NCBI RefSeq assembly: GCF_042445055.1
Contig: NZ_CP170339.1
Span: 558,001 to 622,000, forward strand
Length of the DNA: 64,000 bases
Direction of reading: 5' to 3'
DNA from: Falsihalocynthiibacter sp042445055
GTDB lineage: Bacteria; Pseudomonadota; Alphaproteobacteria; Rhodobacterales; Rhodobacteraceae
A program made the translations under genes and the position numbers. Every line of letters starts with the position of its first letter. Position 1 is the first letter of the stretch. Positions 9,029-18,373 of this stretch are shown here, piece by piece. The notes beneath the pieces are model-generated. The model had not been told where the DNA came from. It did not search any database and was given only the letters and a program-made list of their open reading frames with translations.

Positions 9029-10824
9029 TTGGCACCGGATTTCTTGCGCTTAAAGCCGGCCTTGATATTCCCGAATACATCGGGCTTCACGCCTTGGCTG
9101 CGCATAATCAGGTACTGCTGCGTGAACGTAATGACGTTGTTCGCGATCCAGTAAATGACGAGACCAGAAGCAAAACTCCCTAGCATGAACATGAAGACCC
9201 AAGGCATCCATGCCATCACCATTGCCTGAGTGGGTTCGGTGGGGGCAGGGTTAAGCTTTTGTTGCATCCACATCGAGATACCAAGGATGATTGGCAAGAC
9301 GCCGAGCGAAATCAACGCAAGGAAACTACCAGGATCGGGCGCATCGAAAGGAAGCAATCCAAACAGGTTGAGGATGGAGCTTGGATCAGGGGCGGACAAG
9401 TCCTCAATCCAGCCGAACCATGGTGCATGGCGCAGCAGGATCGTCACGAAGATAACCTTGTAGAGCGAGAAGAAGATCGGAATCTGTAACAGAATTGGAA
9501 GACAACCGGAAGCAGGGTTCGCTTTCTCTTTCTTATAGAGCGCCATCATCTCTTGCTGAAGTTGCTGACGATCATCGCCCGCACGCTCTTTGATTTTCTC
9601 CATTTCTGGCTGGAGTTTCTTCATCTTGGCCATGGATACATAGGACTTGTAGGCCAGTGGGAAGAGCAGGGCTTTGATTACAAGCGTCAGAACAATGATC
9701 GACCAGCCCATATTTCCGATGAAGCCGTAAATTGTAAACAGGAGCCAGAACATCGGCTTGGTAATGACCGAGAAAACACCCCAGTCGATACTATCGATAA
9801 AGCGTTCGATATGCTCGTCGCGTTCGTAATGCTTAATCAGGTCCCATTCCTTTGCGCCAGCGAACAGGCGCGTGTTGTTAGTGACCGTTCCACCGGGGAC
9901 AACATCGACTACGGGGAATCGGGTTTCGGCAGTGTAAACCGCGTGCGTTTCAATGTATTTAGCGACCGAAGTGAAGGGCTGGCCGGGCTCGGGAACGAGG
10001 GTGGTCATCCATTCTTTGCCGGTAAAACCAATCCAGCCGTTGTGCTCGACTTGCTGAGCATCTACCCGTGCGCGCTCTCTTTCAGAGTAGTCCATGTCGG
10101 GCATTTTCTTGTATTTATTCTTGGAAAGGTGACCGTCCGCCATGCGGATCGCGCCTTCGTGCAAAATAAAGAAGCCAATTTGCTCAGGCTCGCCGTGCTG
10201 AGCGATCATCCCATAAGGGTAGAGGCGTTGAAGAGTCGTTGAGTTGTTCGTGACGGATTGCTCGACCGAGAACATATAGTCCGTGTCGATGGATACTTTC
10301 CGATTGAATATCAGCCCGTTACCGTTGTCCCAAGATAGGGTGATCGGCGTCTCGGTCGTAAGAACATCGCCATCGGTTTGCGTCCATATCGTATCGCGTC
10401 CAGGAACCAGGCTTGGGTCCATGCCGCCGGCGGGGCCCCATCCGTAAAGGGCATAGTACGCGTGTGTTTCCCCTTCGGGGCGCAGAAGCGTTACGAGTTC
10501 AGAGTCGGGATCAAGATCAACTGTGTAATCTTTGAGGCGAAGGTTATCAATTCGGCCCCCGAGGGTGGAAATTGAGCCGGTCAGACGATCGGTTTCGATC
10601 TGAATTTGGGCTGCCTCGGTCGCTTGAGGAGTCGAGGCATCATCGAATGACGGGGACGTATCGCTATCCGAGGAGGGGGGAGTTAGCCCACCATCGTTCG
10701 TGGCGATCGCGCCTGCTTCTGGATCAATGGGCAATTCGGGCTGGGGCGCGATGAAGCTCCAACCAATCAGCACAAGAAGGCTGAGGGCAATTGCAAGGAT
10801 GAGGTTCTTATTCTGATCGTCCAT
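9025..10824 (-). CDS. yidC: Membrane protein insertase YidC
   Basis: Inserts and folds inner-membrane proteins, alone or with SecYEG; substrates include ATP synthase subunit c. An N-terminal helix (NLILAIALSLLVLIGWSF) is followed by a large periplasmic beta-domain to about residue 350, then the conserved five-helix core with NPASGCLPILLQIPIFFSLY and a basic C-terminus (KAGFKRKKSGAK). I start at MDDQNKNL, the family's usual beginning; an in-frame ATG four codons upstream (10836) is also possible. About 600 residues, normal for Gram-negative YidC. Confidence 0.95.
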   Translation of the reverse strand: MDDQNKNLILAIALSLLVLIGWSFIAPQPELPIDPEAGAIATNDGGLTPPSSDSDTSPSFDDASTPQATEAAQIQIETDRLTGSISTLGGRIDNLRLKDYTVDLDPDSELVTLLRPEGETHAYYALYGWGPAGGMDPSLVPGRDTIWTQTDGDVLTTETPITLSWDNGNGLIFNRKVSIDTDYMFSVEQSVTNNSTTLQRLYPYGMIAQHGEPEQIGFFILHEGAIRMADGHLSKNKYKKMPDMDYSERERARVDAQQVEHNGWIGFTGKEWMTTLVPEPGQPFTSVAKYIETHAVYTAETRFPVVDVVPGGTVTNNTRLFAGAKEWDLIKHYERDEHIERFIDSIDWGVFSVITKPMFWLLFTIYGFIGNMGWSIIVLTLVIKALLFPLAYKSYVSMAKMKKLQPEMEKIKERAGDDRQQLQQEMMALYKKEKANPASGCLPILLQIPIFFSLYKVIFVTILLRHAPWFGWIEDLSAPDPSSILNLFGLLPFDAPDPGSFLALISLGVLPIILGISMWMQQKLNPAPTEPTQAMVMAWMPWVFMFMLGSFASGLVIYWIANNVITFTQQYLIMRSQGVKPDVFGNIKAGFKRKKSGAK

Positions 10825-10923
10825 TGGACCCGCCATTTTCCTGAAAAAACACAGTGAGGTTCAACCTGTCACAGCACGAAAGGTCAAGTAGATTCCCTTG
10901 TTAATTCGAGAAACCGAACGGTA

Positions 10924-12459
10924 TTATCCTTGTTTTCTGCTGATTGTCGGAGTCTGTACGATCTTGGTGCGGTGCTTTTCGATCCAAGTTACTGTTTCTG
11001 AAAATGGCATTGGGCGGCCAATTCCAAATCCTTGCACGTGACCACAGCCGAGCTGCGAGAGTGTTGCATGCTCTCCGACGCTTTCGACACCTTCGGCGAG
11101 TGTATCGAGTTCAAGGCGTTCGGCCATTGTCAGAATGGCGGAAACCATCCTGTTCTGCTCTGGGTCTAGGTCGATTTTCGTGACGAATGAACGATCAACC
11201 TTGATGCGGCTTACGGAAAAGCGGCGAATGTTCGCAATCGCGGCGTGGCCGGTTCCAAAATCATCAAGGTCTATTCCACAGCCCAACTGCGAGAGGCCCT
11301 TGATATTACGAGCAATTGTGTCGTCGTCAGTTCCGGACACTACCGACTCTAGAATTTCGATGTTTAGCCGGCCCGCAGCTATATCGAAGCGGTCAAGCTC
11401 CCACTGGATTTTTTCGACAAGCTTTGGATTGCGGAGCTCATCCGATGAGAAGTTCACTCCGACGCTTGGTAAATAGAAATCGGTCTTGTCCCACTGTTTC
11501 AGGGCAGAAAGCGAGTGAAAAAGGATAACTTCGCTAAGGCGTTCAGACAGGCCTGCTTGCTCAATAGCGGGGAGAAAGTCGCTGGGATTGATGATCCCGC
11601 GTGTTGGGTGCTGCCAGCGCGCGAGTGCTTCAAAACCTGTCACTTCGCCGGTGTGTGTTGAAATTTGTGGTTGAAACCATGGTTGGATTTCGCCGGTCTC
11701 TAACGCGGCACGAACCTCCTCTTGGAGCGCTGATTGGCTTCTGATTTTGCGCTTCATCTCGGGTGAGTATGCTCGAACACCGCCGGGGCCGTTAAGCTTG
11801 GCTTCTTGTAGCGCGCATTCCGCAGCGTCGAGCATGGCCGCGCCAGTTTGAGTTGCGAGGCGGCTTGAGAGGCAAAACCCGACGGAGGCGGTGAGGTATA
11901 TATTTGTATTGCCGACCAGAAACGGCACGGCGACGGATTCTTGAATGCGCCCGCCCATTTGGATCAACGTCTCAAGATCAGCGCGCCGCGCGGGGGTAAC
12001 CGCAATTGCAAACCGTCCCCCATCGAGGCGGGCCATCACGTCATTACTTCGGAGGACGCCGAGCAGACGGTCGCTCGCTTGTAGTAGTATTTGTTCCGCA
12101 GCGCTGTGATCGTACCGCTCGGCTATTGCGTGAAAATCGTCCAAGTCCAATTGAATACTGGCCGTGGTGAGGCCACTTCTGGAGTGCGCATCAAGAGAGC
12201 GATCTAGCGCATTTTCGACCGCGGAGCGCAAAGGAAGTCGCGTAATCCCGTCGTGAGGTGTGTGGAGAGTGGGTGTTGAGAACCCTTCGGATATGCTTAG
12301 GAGGGCGGGAAGTATGAGCGCAACTGCCACCAACGCCCCTTCGCCCCCAAGCCAATATGCCCCAAGCGTTATGGCGGGCAGAAACGCGAGCAGATATTGA
12401 ATGGAAATCGCACGGCGAAGTCTATCGTAGGTGCTGCTAAGTTTTGCGCGTGCGTGCAT
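10924..12459 (-). CDS. Membrane GGDEF-EAL protein, probable c-di-GMP phosphodiesterase
   Basis: 511 residues: two hydrophobic segments at about 20-60, a GGDEF-like domain (about 80-240) and an EAL domain (about 250-500). The cyclase signature is replaced by ARLDGGRFAIAV, so cyclase activity is unlikely. The EAL domain looks intact, with FEALARWQHP, ESVVSG, the metal-binding DLDDFGTGHA and KVDRSFV. It therefore probably degrades c-di-GMP, the degenerate GGDEF acting as a regulatory module. Polysaccharide genes at 47-53 kb are plausible c-di-GMP-controlled functions, but no link is shown. Confidence 0.88.
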   Translation of the reverse strand: MHARAKLSSTYDRLRRAISIQYLLAFLPAITLGAYWLGGEGALVAVALILPALLSISEGFSTPTLHTPHDGITRLPLRSAVENALDRSLDAHSRSGLTTASIQLDLDDFHAIAERYDHSAAEQILLQASDRLLGVLRSNDVMARLDGGRFAIAVTPARRADLETLIQMGGRIQESVAVPFLVGNTNIYLTASVGFCLSSRLATQTGAAMLDAAECALQEAKLNGPGGVRAYSPEMKRKIRSQSALQEEVRAALETGEIQPWFQPQISTHTGEVTGFEALARWQHPTRGIINPSDFLPAIEQAGLSERLSEVILFHSLSALKQWDKTDFYLPSVGVNFSSDELRNPKLVEKIQWELDRFDIAAGRLNIEILESVVSGTDDDTIARNIKGLSQLGCGIDLDDFGTGHAAIANIRRFSVSRIKVDRSFVTKIDLDPEQNRMVSAILTMAERLELDTLAEGVESVGEHATLSQLGCGHVQGFGIGRPMPFSETVTWIEKHRTKIVQTPTISRKQG

Positions 12460-12536
12460 GTTCGTTTCCCTTGGACAAGAGCGCGCCTGAATAGACGCGA
12501 TCCATTGGAAACTAGCCGCACACTCCTAGCGGAACG

Positions 12537-13418
12537 TTAACGCAAGATGGGAACCGAGCTGCTTTTGTCTAGAATTGTATCTTTCTCGGCCGCCAGATCG
12601 CGCGTCAATCCAGCAAAATCAAACAAATTCGGGTCCAGCAAATGTGAAGGCCGCGCGTTGGTCAGCGCCTTGAACATGACTTGGCGGCGACCGGGAGAGT
12701 TTCGTTCCCAGCCATCTAGAATCTGCTTAACCTGCTGACGTTGCAGGCCATCCTGACTGCCGCAAAGGTCGCAGGGAATGATCGGGTATTGCATTCCGTT
12801 CGCGAATTTTTCGCAATCGGCCTCAGCAACATGGGCCAAGGGGCGATAGACGAACAGGTCGCCCTCTTCGTTCACGAGTTTTGGCGGCATAGTCGCAAGG
12901 CGACCGCCATGAAACAGGTTCATGAAAAATGTTTCCAGAATATCGTCGCGATGATGCCCGAGTACGACAGCGGAGCATCCCTCTTCGCGGGCGATACGAT
13001 ACAGATTCCCACGGCGCAGACGCGAACAAAGCGCGCAGAATGTGCGACCCTCCGGCACTTTATCCATCACCACCGAATATGTGTCTTGGTACTCGATCCG
13101 ATGCTCTACACCCATTTTCTTAAGGAACTCAGGCAGAACCGTTGCAGGAAAACCGGGCTGACCCTGATCGAGGTTGCATGCCAGAATATCGACGGGAAGC
13201 AAGCCGCGCCATTTCAGCTCATAGAGAACTGCTAGCAGCGTGTAGCTGTCTTTGCCGCCTGAGAGGCACACAAGCCAACGGGAATCGCGTTCGATCATGC
13301 CGTATTGCTCAATCGCTTCGCGCGTTTGACGAACGATCCGCTTACGCAGTTTCTTGAATTCGGCAGTTTTGGGGGCGCCGTAAAACAGGGGGTGGATATC
13401 GTCGTTATCGTCAAGCAT
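12537..13418 (-). CDS. ttcA: tRNA 2-thiocytidine(32) synthetase TtcA
   Basis: Thiolates cytidine 32 in certain tRNAs using ATP and an iron-sulfur cluster. The PP-loop SGGKDSYTLL is at about residue 50. The two family CxxC motifs that bind the cluster are present: FCALCSRLRRG near 131 and PCDLCGSQDG near 221. Length 293 is normal. It lies downstream of yidD, separated by a hairpin, and upstream of the EAL gene. Confidence 0.95.
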   Translation of the reverse strand: MLDDNDDIHPLFYGAPKTAEFKKLRKRIVRQTREAIEQYGMIERDSRWLVCLSGGKDSYTLLAVLYELKWRGLLPVDILACNLDQGQPGFPATVLPEFLKKMGVEHRIEYQDTYSVVMDKVPEGRTFCALCSRLRRGNLYRIAREEGCSAVVLGHHRDDILETFFMNLFHGGRLATMPPKLVNEEGDLFVYRPLAHVAEADCEKFANGMQYPIIPCDLCGSQDGLQRQQVKQILDGWERNSPGRRQVMFKALTNARPSHLLDPNLFDFAGLTRDLAAEKDTILDKSSSVPILR

Positions 13419-13467
13419 GGCAAATACTCTATATATGGTCGCAGCTTCTTACGTGGTTTGCGACATG

Positions 13468-13494
13468 AAAGAAAGGCGGCGCTTAGGGGCCGCC
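13468..13494 (-). terminator. Terminator overlapping the yidD stop codon
   Basis: On the minus strand a GGCGGC / GCCGCC stem with an 8-base loop is followed by TTTCTTT. The yidD stop codon lies in the loop. It probably limits read-through from rpmH-rnpA-yidD into ttcA. Confidence 0.6.
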
Positions 13495-13737
13495 GTCTTT
13501 GGGCTGGTTTTCGTTATTCTCGGGAACGGGGTCATAGCCATCGCCGCCAAAGGGGTGGCATCGACCAATGCGCCGCGCGGCGAGATAGCTGCCTTTGATC
13601 GCCCCGTGTTTTTCCAGTGCTTCCATTGCATAGGCCGAGCACGTTGGTTGGTAGCGACAGTTAAAACCCACCCATGGCGAAAATACCGCGCGATACGCAC
13701 GTACCGGAAGTGAGACGATAAAAGCGAGCGGGGTCAT
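13483..13737 (-). CDS. yidD: Membrane protein insertion efficiency factor YidD
   Basis: Small membrane-associated protein (84 residues) that assists YidC-dependent insertion. Typical features are an amphipathic N-terminus (LAFIVSLPVRAYRAVFSPW), the family core NCRYQPTCSAYAMEALEKHG, and RCHPFGGDGYDPVP. The ATG at 13737 overlaps the rnpA stop (ATGA), the classic rnpA-yidD arrangement, so I reject longer in-frame starts upstream. Confidence 0.95.
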   Translation of the reverse strand: MTPLAFIVSLPVRAYRAVFSPWVGFNCRYQPTCSAYAMEALEKHGAIKGSYLAARRIGRCHPFGGDGYDPVPENNENQPKDGGP

Positions 13738-14114
13738 GGGCTTGGCTCGGCGGCGGACTGATGGTTCTGTGGATGAAGCTTGCGAAGCGCATAGGCCAGA
13801 TCGCCCTGAAGCGATGCGAACGGTCGCGTGGCTGTTGCTTCGCGCTTGCCGATAAGAACGTAGTCCCATCCGGGCTTGCCCCCTTCGGGAAGGCCAAGGC
13901 GTGCAATTTCACGAAGTCGCCGCTTGGCGCGATTGCGTGCGACGGCGTTGCCGACTTTCTTGGAGCAAGTATAGCCGATCCGAATGTCCGTAGGATCAAT
14001 CGAAGAATCGCACTCGTCCCGCTGGCGTGCCTGAAGAATGAACCCCGCCGTTGCACGACGCTTTGCTCGCGCAGCCTTTAAGAAATCCGAACGTTTCTTG
14101 AGCGTCAGCAGCAT
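13734..14114 (-). CDS. rnpA: Ribonuclease P protein component
   Basis: Protein subunit of RNase P, which matures tRNA 5' ends together with the RNA subunit. The signature GYTCSKKVGNAVARNRAKRRLRE (read in two parts, GYTCSKKVGN and AVARNRAKRRLRE) is present. 126 residues, basic, beginning LTLKKRSDFLKAARAKR. It follows rpmH and overlaps yidD by four bases. A hairpin with a T-run lies between rpmH and this gene and may reduce its expression relative to L34. Confidence 0.95.
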   Translation of the reverse strand: MLLTLKKRSDFLKAARAKRRATAGFILQARQRDECDSSIDPTDIRIGYTCSKKVGNAVARNRAKRRLREIARLGLPEGGKPGWDYVLIGKREATATRPFASLQGDLAYALRKLHPQNHQSAAEPSP

Positions 14115-14190
14115 ATCATCCTCAGGTTAAACACTTCACTCTAACACATAGGTGTCGGCGGCTAGCGTGAAAAGAGCCATACGGCGCGCA

Positions 14191-14224
14191 AACGAAAACC
14201 GCCGGGAACCCAAAGTTCCGGCGG
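14191..14224 (-). terminator. Attenuator-like hairpin between rpmH and rnpA
   Basis: A 10-base stem with one bulged G (arms at 14199-14209 and 14215-14224) is followed on the minus strand by TTTTCGTTT. It would let much of the transcript end after rpmH, fitting the far greater need for ribosomal L34 than for RnpA. Confidence 0.65.
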
Positions 14225-14273
14225 CACCGAATGATAACAGCCCACGAATGGACCAAGACCTAAGTCAAAACGC

Positions 14274-14408
14274 TTATGCGCTCAGGGACTTACGACCTTT
14301 TGCACGACGTGCATTCAGGATCTTGCGGCCAGCTTTAGTTGCCATACGCGCACGAAAACCGTGGCGGTGCTTGCGAACTAGGTTCGATGGTTGAAAGGTG
14401 CGTTTCAT
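14274..14408 (-). CDS. rpmH: 50S ribosomal protein L34
   Basis: A 44-residue protein translated from the sequence: it begins MKRTFQPSNLVRKHRHGF and ends GRKSLSA, the canonical L34. It is strongly basic. It heads the rpmH-rnpA-yidD cluster. A good sigma-70-type promoter lies about 80 bases upstream, and a hairpin follows the gene. Confidence 0.97.
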   Translation of the reverse strand: MKRTFQPSNLVRKHRHGFRARMATKAGRKILNARRAKGRKSLSA

Positions 14409-14489
14409 CGCCCGTCTCCGTTGTTTTGCCTGCGAATCTCTGCGCCCCAGATTGAGGGGATTCGAAGGAAATTGAATCTCGAAGCCCGT

Positions 14490-14518
14490 TCTTTAGGGGG
14501 GTGTCGAGAAGAAGTCAA
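14490..14518 (-). promoter_or_regulatory. Probable rpmH promoter
   Basis: On the minus strand TTGACT and TAAAGA are separated by exactly 17 bases, with a C-run just before the -10 box. It is about 80 bases upstream of rpmH and points toward it. Confidence 0.65.
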
Positions 14519-14700
14519 TTCAACACAAGCCGGTTTTTGCAACAACTCGCCAGTTTCTGTACGAAATTGTTTCAATTCGCCGGATCGGCCCCGCAATTCA
14601 TGGACGAATCCTCACCCGATATCAAGCAGGCGTGAACACCCTATCGCTCGGAGCGGAATAAGCTCATGTTGGCGTTACGTTTCATAACTTAGGTCAGATC

Positions 14701-15432
14701 ATGCCGCAACAATCTCCAGCCAAATCCAATCGTTATGTACGGCTTGTCCCCTTGATTGTTATTCTTGTGGTTTCTTTACTGGGGGCTTTTTTGTTGCGGG
14801 ATCAGTTAAGCTTTGAGGCGCTTCGGGATAATCGCGACACGCTTATTGAGTTTCGCGATTCTCATTACTTGGCAACAATGTTGGGTTTCATGCTCATCTA
14901 TACGGTGATTGTGACGTTCTCCTTACCTGGAGCGGCGATTGCCTCGATTACGGGTGGCTTCCTCTTTACCATGTTTCCTGGCGTGGTTCTGAATATCGTC
15001 GCGGCAACGACGGGCGCTACGTTGATCTTTCTGGCTGCGCGATGGGGGATTGGCGCGTCAATATCGGAGCGGATGGAAAACAGCGCGGGCCTATTAAAGA
15101 AGGTCAAGGCGGGTATCGATGATAATCAATGGTCGTTCCTCCTCATGGTCCGATTGGTGCCTGTATTCCCGTTCTTCCTTGTGAACTTGGCGCTGTCGAC
15201 CGTGGGAGTACCTCTGAATCGGTTTGCGATTACAACGTTCCTTGGGATCATCCCCGGATCGGTTGTCTATACTTCAGTTGGTGCAGGCGTTGGTGAGGTG
15301 TTGGAGCGGGGCGAGTCACCGAACCTTGGCATTATTTTCGAGCCTCATATTCTGTTCCCGATTCTCGGGCTTGCGGTGCTTGCGGCTCTTCCGATGATTG
15401 CGAAATCTTTTAAGAAAGAGGCCAAGGTATGA
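14701..15432 (+). CDS. TVP38/TMEM64 (DedA-superfamily) membrane protein
   Basis: Polytopic inner-membrane protein of 243 residues. A first helix lies at about 13-32, more helices follow, and the SNARE-associated/VTT core includes FSLPGAAIASITGGFLF and VRLVPVFPFFLVNLALSTVG. DedA-superfamily proteins are linked to lipid flipping and membrane homeostasis; the TVP38 branch is less well understood. Its stop overlaps the start of the flavoprotein gene (ATGA), so the two are translated together and probably work together. Confidence 0.88.
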   Translation: MPQQSPAKSNRYVRLVPLIVILVVSLLGAFLLRDQLSFEALRDNRDTLIEFRDSHYLATMLGFMLIYTVIVTFSLPGAAIASITGGFLFTMFPGVVLNIVAATTGATLIFLAARWGIGASISERMENSAGLLKKVKAGIDDNQWSFLLMVRLVPVFPFFLVNLALSTVGVPLNRFAITTFLGIIPGSVVYTSVGAGVGEVLERGESPNLGIIFEPHILFPILGLAVLAALPMIAKSFKKEAKV

Positions 15433-16847
15433 CTCAGATCGATACGGATATTTGTATCATCGGTGCGGGCTCTGGTGGGCTATCGGTTGCGGCGGGTGCG
15501 GTGCAAATGGGCGCGCGTGTTGTTCTGGTCGAGGGCCACAAGATGGGCGGCGACTGTTTGAACTACGGCTGCGTACCGTCCAAAGCGCTGATCGCGGCGG
15601 GTAAGGCGGCGCAAGCACACCGCGACGGTGCGACGCTAGGAGTTCAGTCAAACGAGCCAACCTTGGATTTCGCCACGACAAACGACCACGTCCACAATGT
15701 GATCGGAACAATCGAGCCAAACGACTCGGTTGAACGGTTTCGTGGTTTGGGCGTGGAAGTCATCGAGGAGTTCGGCGAGTTTCTGTCGCCTTCGGAGCTT
15801 CAGGCGGGCGAGTATAGGATTAAAGCGCGCCGTTTTGTTATTGCGACGGGCTCTTCGCCATTGGTGCCGCCAATCACTGGCCTTGATGATGTGCCCTTTC
15901 TCACAAACGAAAGTCTCTTTGATCTAAAAGATCGACCGAAGCATTTGATAATCATCGGTGGCGGGCCCATCGGTATGGAAATGGCGCAGGCGCATCGACG
16001 ACTCGGAAGTAGAGTCACGGTAGTCGAAGGTGAAAAGGCGCTAGGCAAAGATGATCCGGAGTTGGCAGAGATCGTCCTGAACCAGCTCCGCAAAGAAGGT
16101 GTGAGCATCTACGAAGGTGCGACTGTGAGCGAGGTTCGCGAAACTTCGCGTGGTGTCGCCGTGGTTACAGAGGAGGGCAATGTATTTGCTGGGTCTCATC
16201 TGTTGTTGGCGGTTGGTCGTAAAGCGAATGTCGATCGTTTGAACCTTGAGGCCGCAGAAGTGAAGACCGAGCGAGCAGGTGTCACCGTGGATTCACAGCT
16301 TAAGACCAGCAACCGACGAATTTATGCGATCGGGGATGTGGCTGGCGGAATGCAGCTCACCCATGTCGCAGGGTACCACGCAGGCGTCATTATAAAATCC
16401 GCGCTCTTCGGACTTCCCTCCAAAGCCAAGTCCGACCACATACCATGGGCCACTTATACTGCGCCCGAACTGGCCCAAGTGGGCCTAACCGAAGAGAAAG
16501 CGCGCGAAAAATATGGACGTAAACTCACAGTGGTTCGCTTTCCATATCGCGAAAACGATCGCGCCATTGCTGAGGGCAAAACCGACGGTCTTATTAAGGT
16601 TATGGTCGCCAATTCCCGTCCTGTCGGCGTGTCTATTGCAGGGGCGCAAGCGGGTGAACTTATCGGCATGTGGGCTATGGCGATGGCAAATAACATGAAA
16701 ATGAGCGCGATTGCCGCAACAGTATTACCCTATCCGACTCTCTCGGAGGTTAACAAACGCGCTGCGGGTGCCTACTTTAGTCCCATGTTATTTGAAAACG
16801 CCAAAGTCAAAGGTGTGGTAAGATTTGTTCAGCGCTTTTTACCCTAG
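15429..16847 (+). CDS. FAD-dependent pyridine nucleotide-disulfide oxidoreductase (Lpd/MerA-like)
   Basis: A 472-residue class I disulfide oxidoreductase. FAD site DICIIGAGSGGLSVAAGA at the N-terminus; redox-active cysteines in GGDCLNYGCVPSKAL (about 41-55); NAD(P) site IIIGGGPIGMEMAQ near 178; FAD motif IYAIGDVAGGMQLTHVA near 300; C-terminal dimerisation domain (YPTLSEVNKRAAG). The C-terminal His-Glu pair of true dihydrolipoamide and glutathione reductases is not obvious, which suggests another electron acceptor. Members beside TVP38-type genes are often annotated mercuric reductases, but no mer genes are nearby and no N-terminal metal-binding domain exists. Confidence 0.87.
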   Translation: MTQIDTDICIIGAGSGGLSVAAGAVQMGARVVLVEGHKMGGDCLNYGCVPSKALIAAGKAAQAHRDGATLGVQSNEPTLDFATTNDHVHNVIGTIEPNDSVERFRGLGVEVIEEFGEFLSPSELQAGEYRIKARRFVIATGSSPLVPPITGLDDVPFLTNESLFDLKDRPKHLIIIGGGPIGMEMAQAHRRLGSRVTVVEGEKALGKDDPELAEIVLNQLRKEGVSIYEGATVSEVRETSRGVAVVTEEGNVFAGSHLLLAVGRKANVDRLNLEAAEVKTERAGVTVDSQLKTSNRRIYAIGDVAGGMQLTHVAGYHAGVIIKSALFGLPSKAKSDHIPWATYTAPELAQVGLTEEKAREKYGRKLTVVRFPYRENDRAIAEGKTDGLIKVMVANSRPVGVSIAGAQAGELIGMWAMAMANNMKMSAIAATVLPYPTLSEVNKRAAGAYFSPMLFENAKVKGVVRFVQRFLP

Positions 16848-16862
16848 GTGGACGGGAAACGA

Positions 16863-18278
16863 ATGAAGAAAACTAGCGTACTTAATTCCCTTTCGGGACG
16901 CTTCCTGATTCTTACAGCGCTCTTTGTGATGCTGGCCGAGATCCTGATTTTTGTACCCTCGGTTGCGCGCTTTCGCGAAGATTTCCTGCTTCTTAAGCTT
17001 GAAAAGGCCCAGATCGCGTCCTTGGCGCTCTTGGCCGATGATATGATTGATCCGGAACTCGAGAGCGAGTTGCTTGAAAATGCCGGCGTTTTCAACGTTG
17101 TCTTGAGGCGTGATGAAATACGACAGTTGATGCTATCCTCTCCTATTCCCGCACCCATTTACCAGACATTCGATCTTCGCGATCCGACGGCGATGACGCT
17201 TATTCGGGATGCGATGTTGCAGCTTTGGGATAACGAAAACCGGATCATTCGTGTGATGGGCGAACCCGTGCGTGGGGCGGGGCTATTGATAGAGCTGACA
17301 ACCGATACCAAGGATCTACGCGCCGCGATGCTTGCATATGGGGCCAATATCCTTTGGTTGTCGCTGGTGATTTCGATTATCACCGCGATCCTGTTGTTCG
17401 TCGCAGTGCGAAGCTTTCTTGTCGTGCCCATCAAGCGGGTCGTGCGAAACATGCAGGCCTATGCTGCGGAACCAGAGGATGTTCGCAACCTGATCGAACC
17501 GAACGCAGGTGTGACCGAGCTTCGCGAAGCCGAAGAGGCGCTGCGGTCGATGCAGAACCAGCTTACGGGTGCCTTGAAGCAAAAAGAACGCCTTGCACAA
17601 TTGGGAAGCGCCGTTGCCAAAATTAGCCATGACCTTAGAAATATCCTGACCACGGCGCAGCTTTTTGCGGACCGTATGGAAAACTCAGAAGATCCAGCCG
17701 TCAAACGCGCAGCGCCCAAGTTGCTTAACTCCATTAGTCGCGCTGTAAGCCTCTGTGAAAAAACGCTTGCGTTTGGGAAGGCCGAGGAAGCGCCTCCTAG
17801 TTTGAGTGAGGTGGCGCTGCATTCTCTTGTGCAGGACGTCGTTGAGAATGAGAAGCTCGCGGCGGGTACTGCGCATGTTACGTTTGAGAATAATGTGGCC
17901 GAGACAATGCGAGTACGCGCGGATTCCGAGCAACTCTATCGCGTGCTCTCAAATCTTGTGCGCAATGGGCGACAGGCCATCGCTGGCACTGGCGAGCAAG
18001 GGGCCGTGACGGTCTCCGCCGACCAAGACGAAGAAAACTGGGTAATTGATGTGTACGACACAGGGCCGGGCTTGCCACCCAAAGCGCGTGAACATCTGTT
18101 CACAGCATTTCAGGGCGGAATCAGAAAAGGCGGAACCGGTCTTGGGCTGGCGATTTCAGGAGAATTGGTGCGCGGTCACGGTGGCCACCTCGATTTAAAG
18201 CACAGCGATTCTAACGGAACCTGTTTTTCGATCTATTTACCCAAGGCCAGACATGCGGCCATAGGGAGTTTTGCCTAA
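16863..18278 (+). CDS. Membrane sensor histidine kinase
   Basis: 471 residues: helix 1 (about 11-33), a periplasmic domain of about 130 residues, helix 2 (about 162-185), a HAMP-like linker, HisKA with AKISHDLRNILTTAQ, and an ATPase domain with N-box NLVRNGRQAI, G1 DTGPGLP and G2 GGTGLGLAIS. I choose the ATG at 16863, which has AGGTGGA upstream; a GTG directly abutting the preceding stop lacks a ribosome site. No response regulator gene is adjacent. The previous two genes may be its effectors or the source of its signal. Confidence 0.88.
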   Translation: MKKTSVLNSLSGRFLILTALFVMLAEILIFVPSVARFREDFLLLKLEKAQIASLALLADDMIDPELESELLENAGVFNVVLRRDEIRQLMLSSPIPAPIYQTFDLRDPTAMTLIRDAMLQLWDNENRIIRVMGEPVRGAGLLIELTTDTKDLRAAMLAYGANILWLSLVISIITAILLFVAVRSFLVVPIKRVVRNMQAYAAEPEDVRNLIEPNAGVTELREAEEALRSMQNQLTGALKQKERLAQLGSAVAKISHDLRNILTTAQLFADRMENSEDPAVKRAAPKLLNSISRAVSLCEKTLAFGKAEEAPPSLSEVALHSLVQDVVENEKLAAGTAHVTFENNVAETMRVRADSEQLYRVLSNLVRNGRQAIAGTGEQGAVTVSADQDEENWVIDVYDTGPGLPPKAREHLFTAFQGGIRKGGTGLGLAISGELVRGHGGHLDLKHSDSNGTCFSIYLPKARHAAIGSFA

Positions 18279-18373
18279 GTTTTTAAGAGAAAACAGGTGT
18301 TTAAAAAAATAGGTAATGATTTTGGGGTTTAGCCCTTGCAAACCCCGTCACACGCCGCTAAATCACCCCTCAC

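Noticed and set aside
9553..10242. A 229-residue plus-strand frame across yidC
   Set aside because: Antisense shadow of yidC, no start signal.
15429..16847. Calling the flavoprotein mercuric reductase
   Set aside because: It lacks an N-terminal metal-binding domain and a C-terminal vicinal cysteine pair, and no mer genes are nearby.
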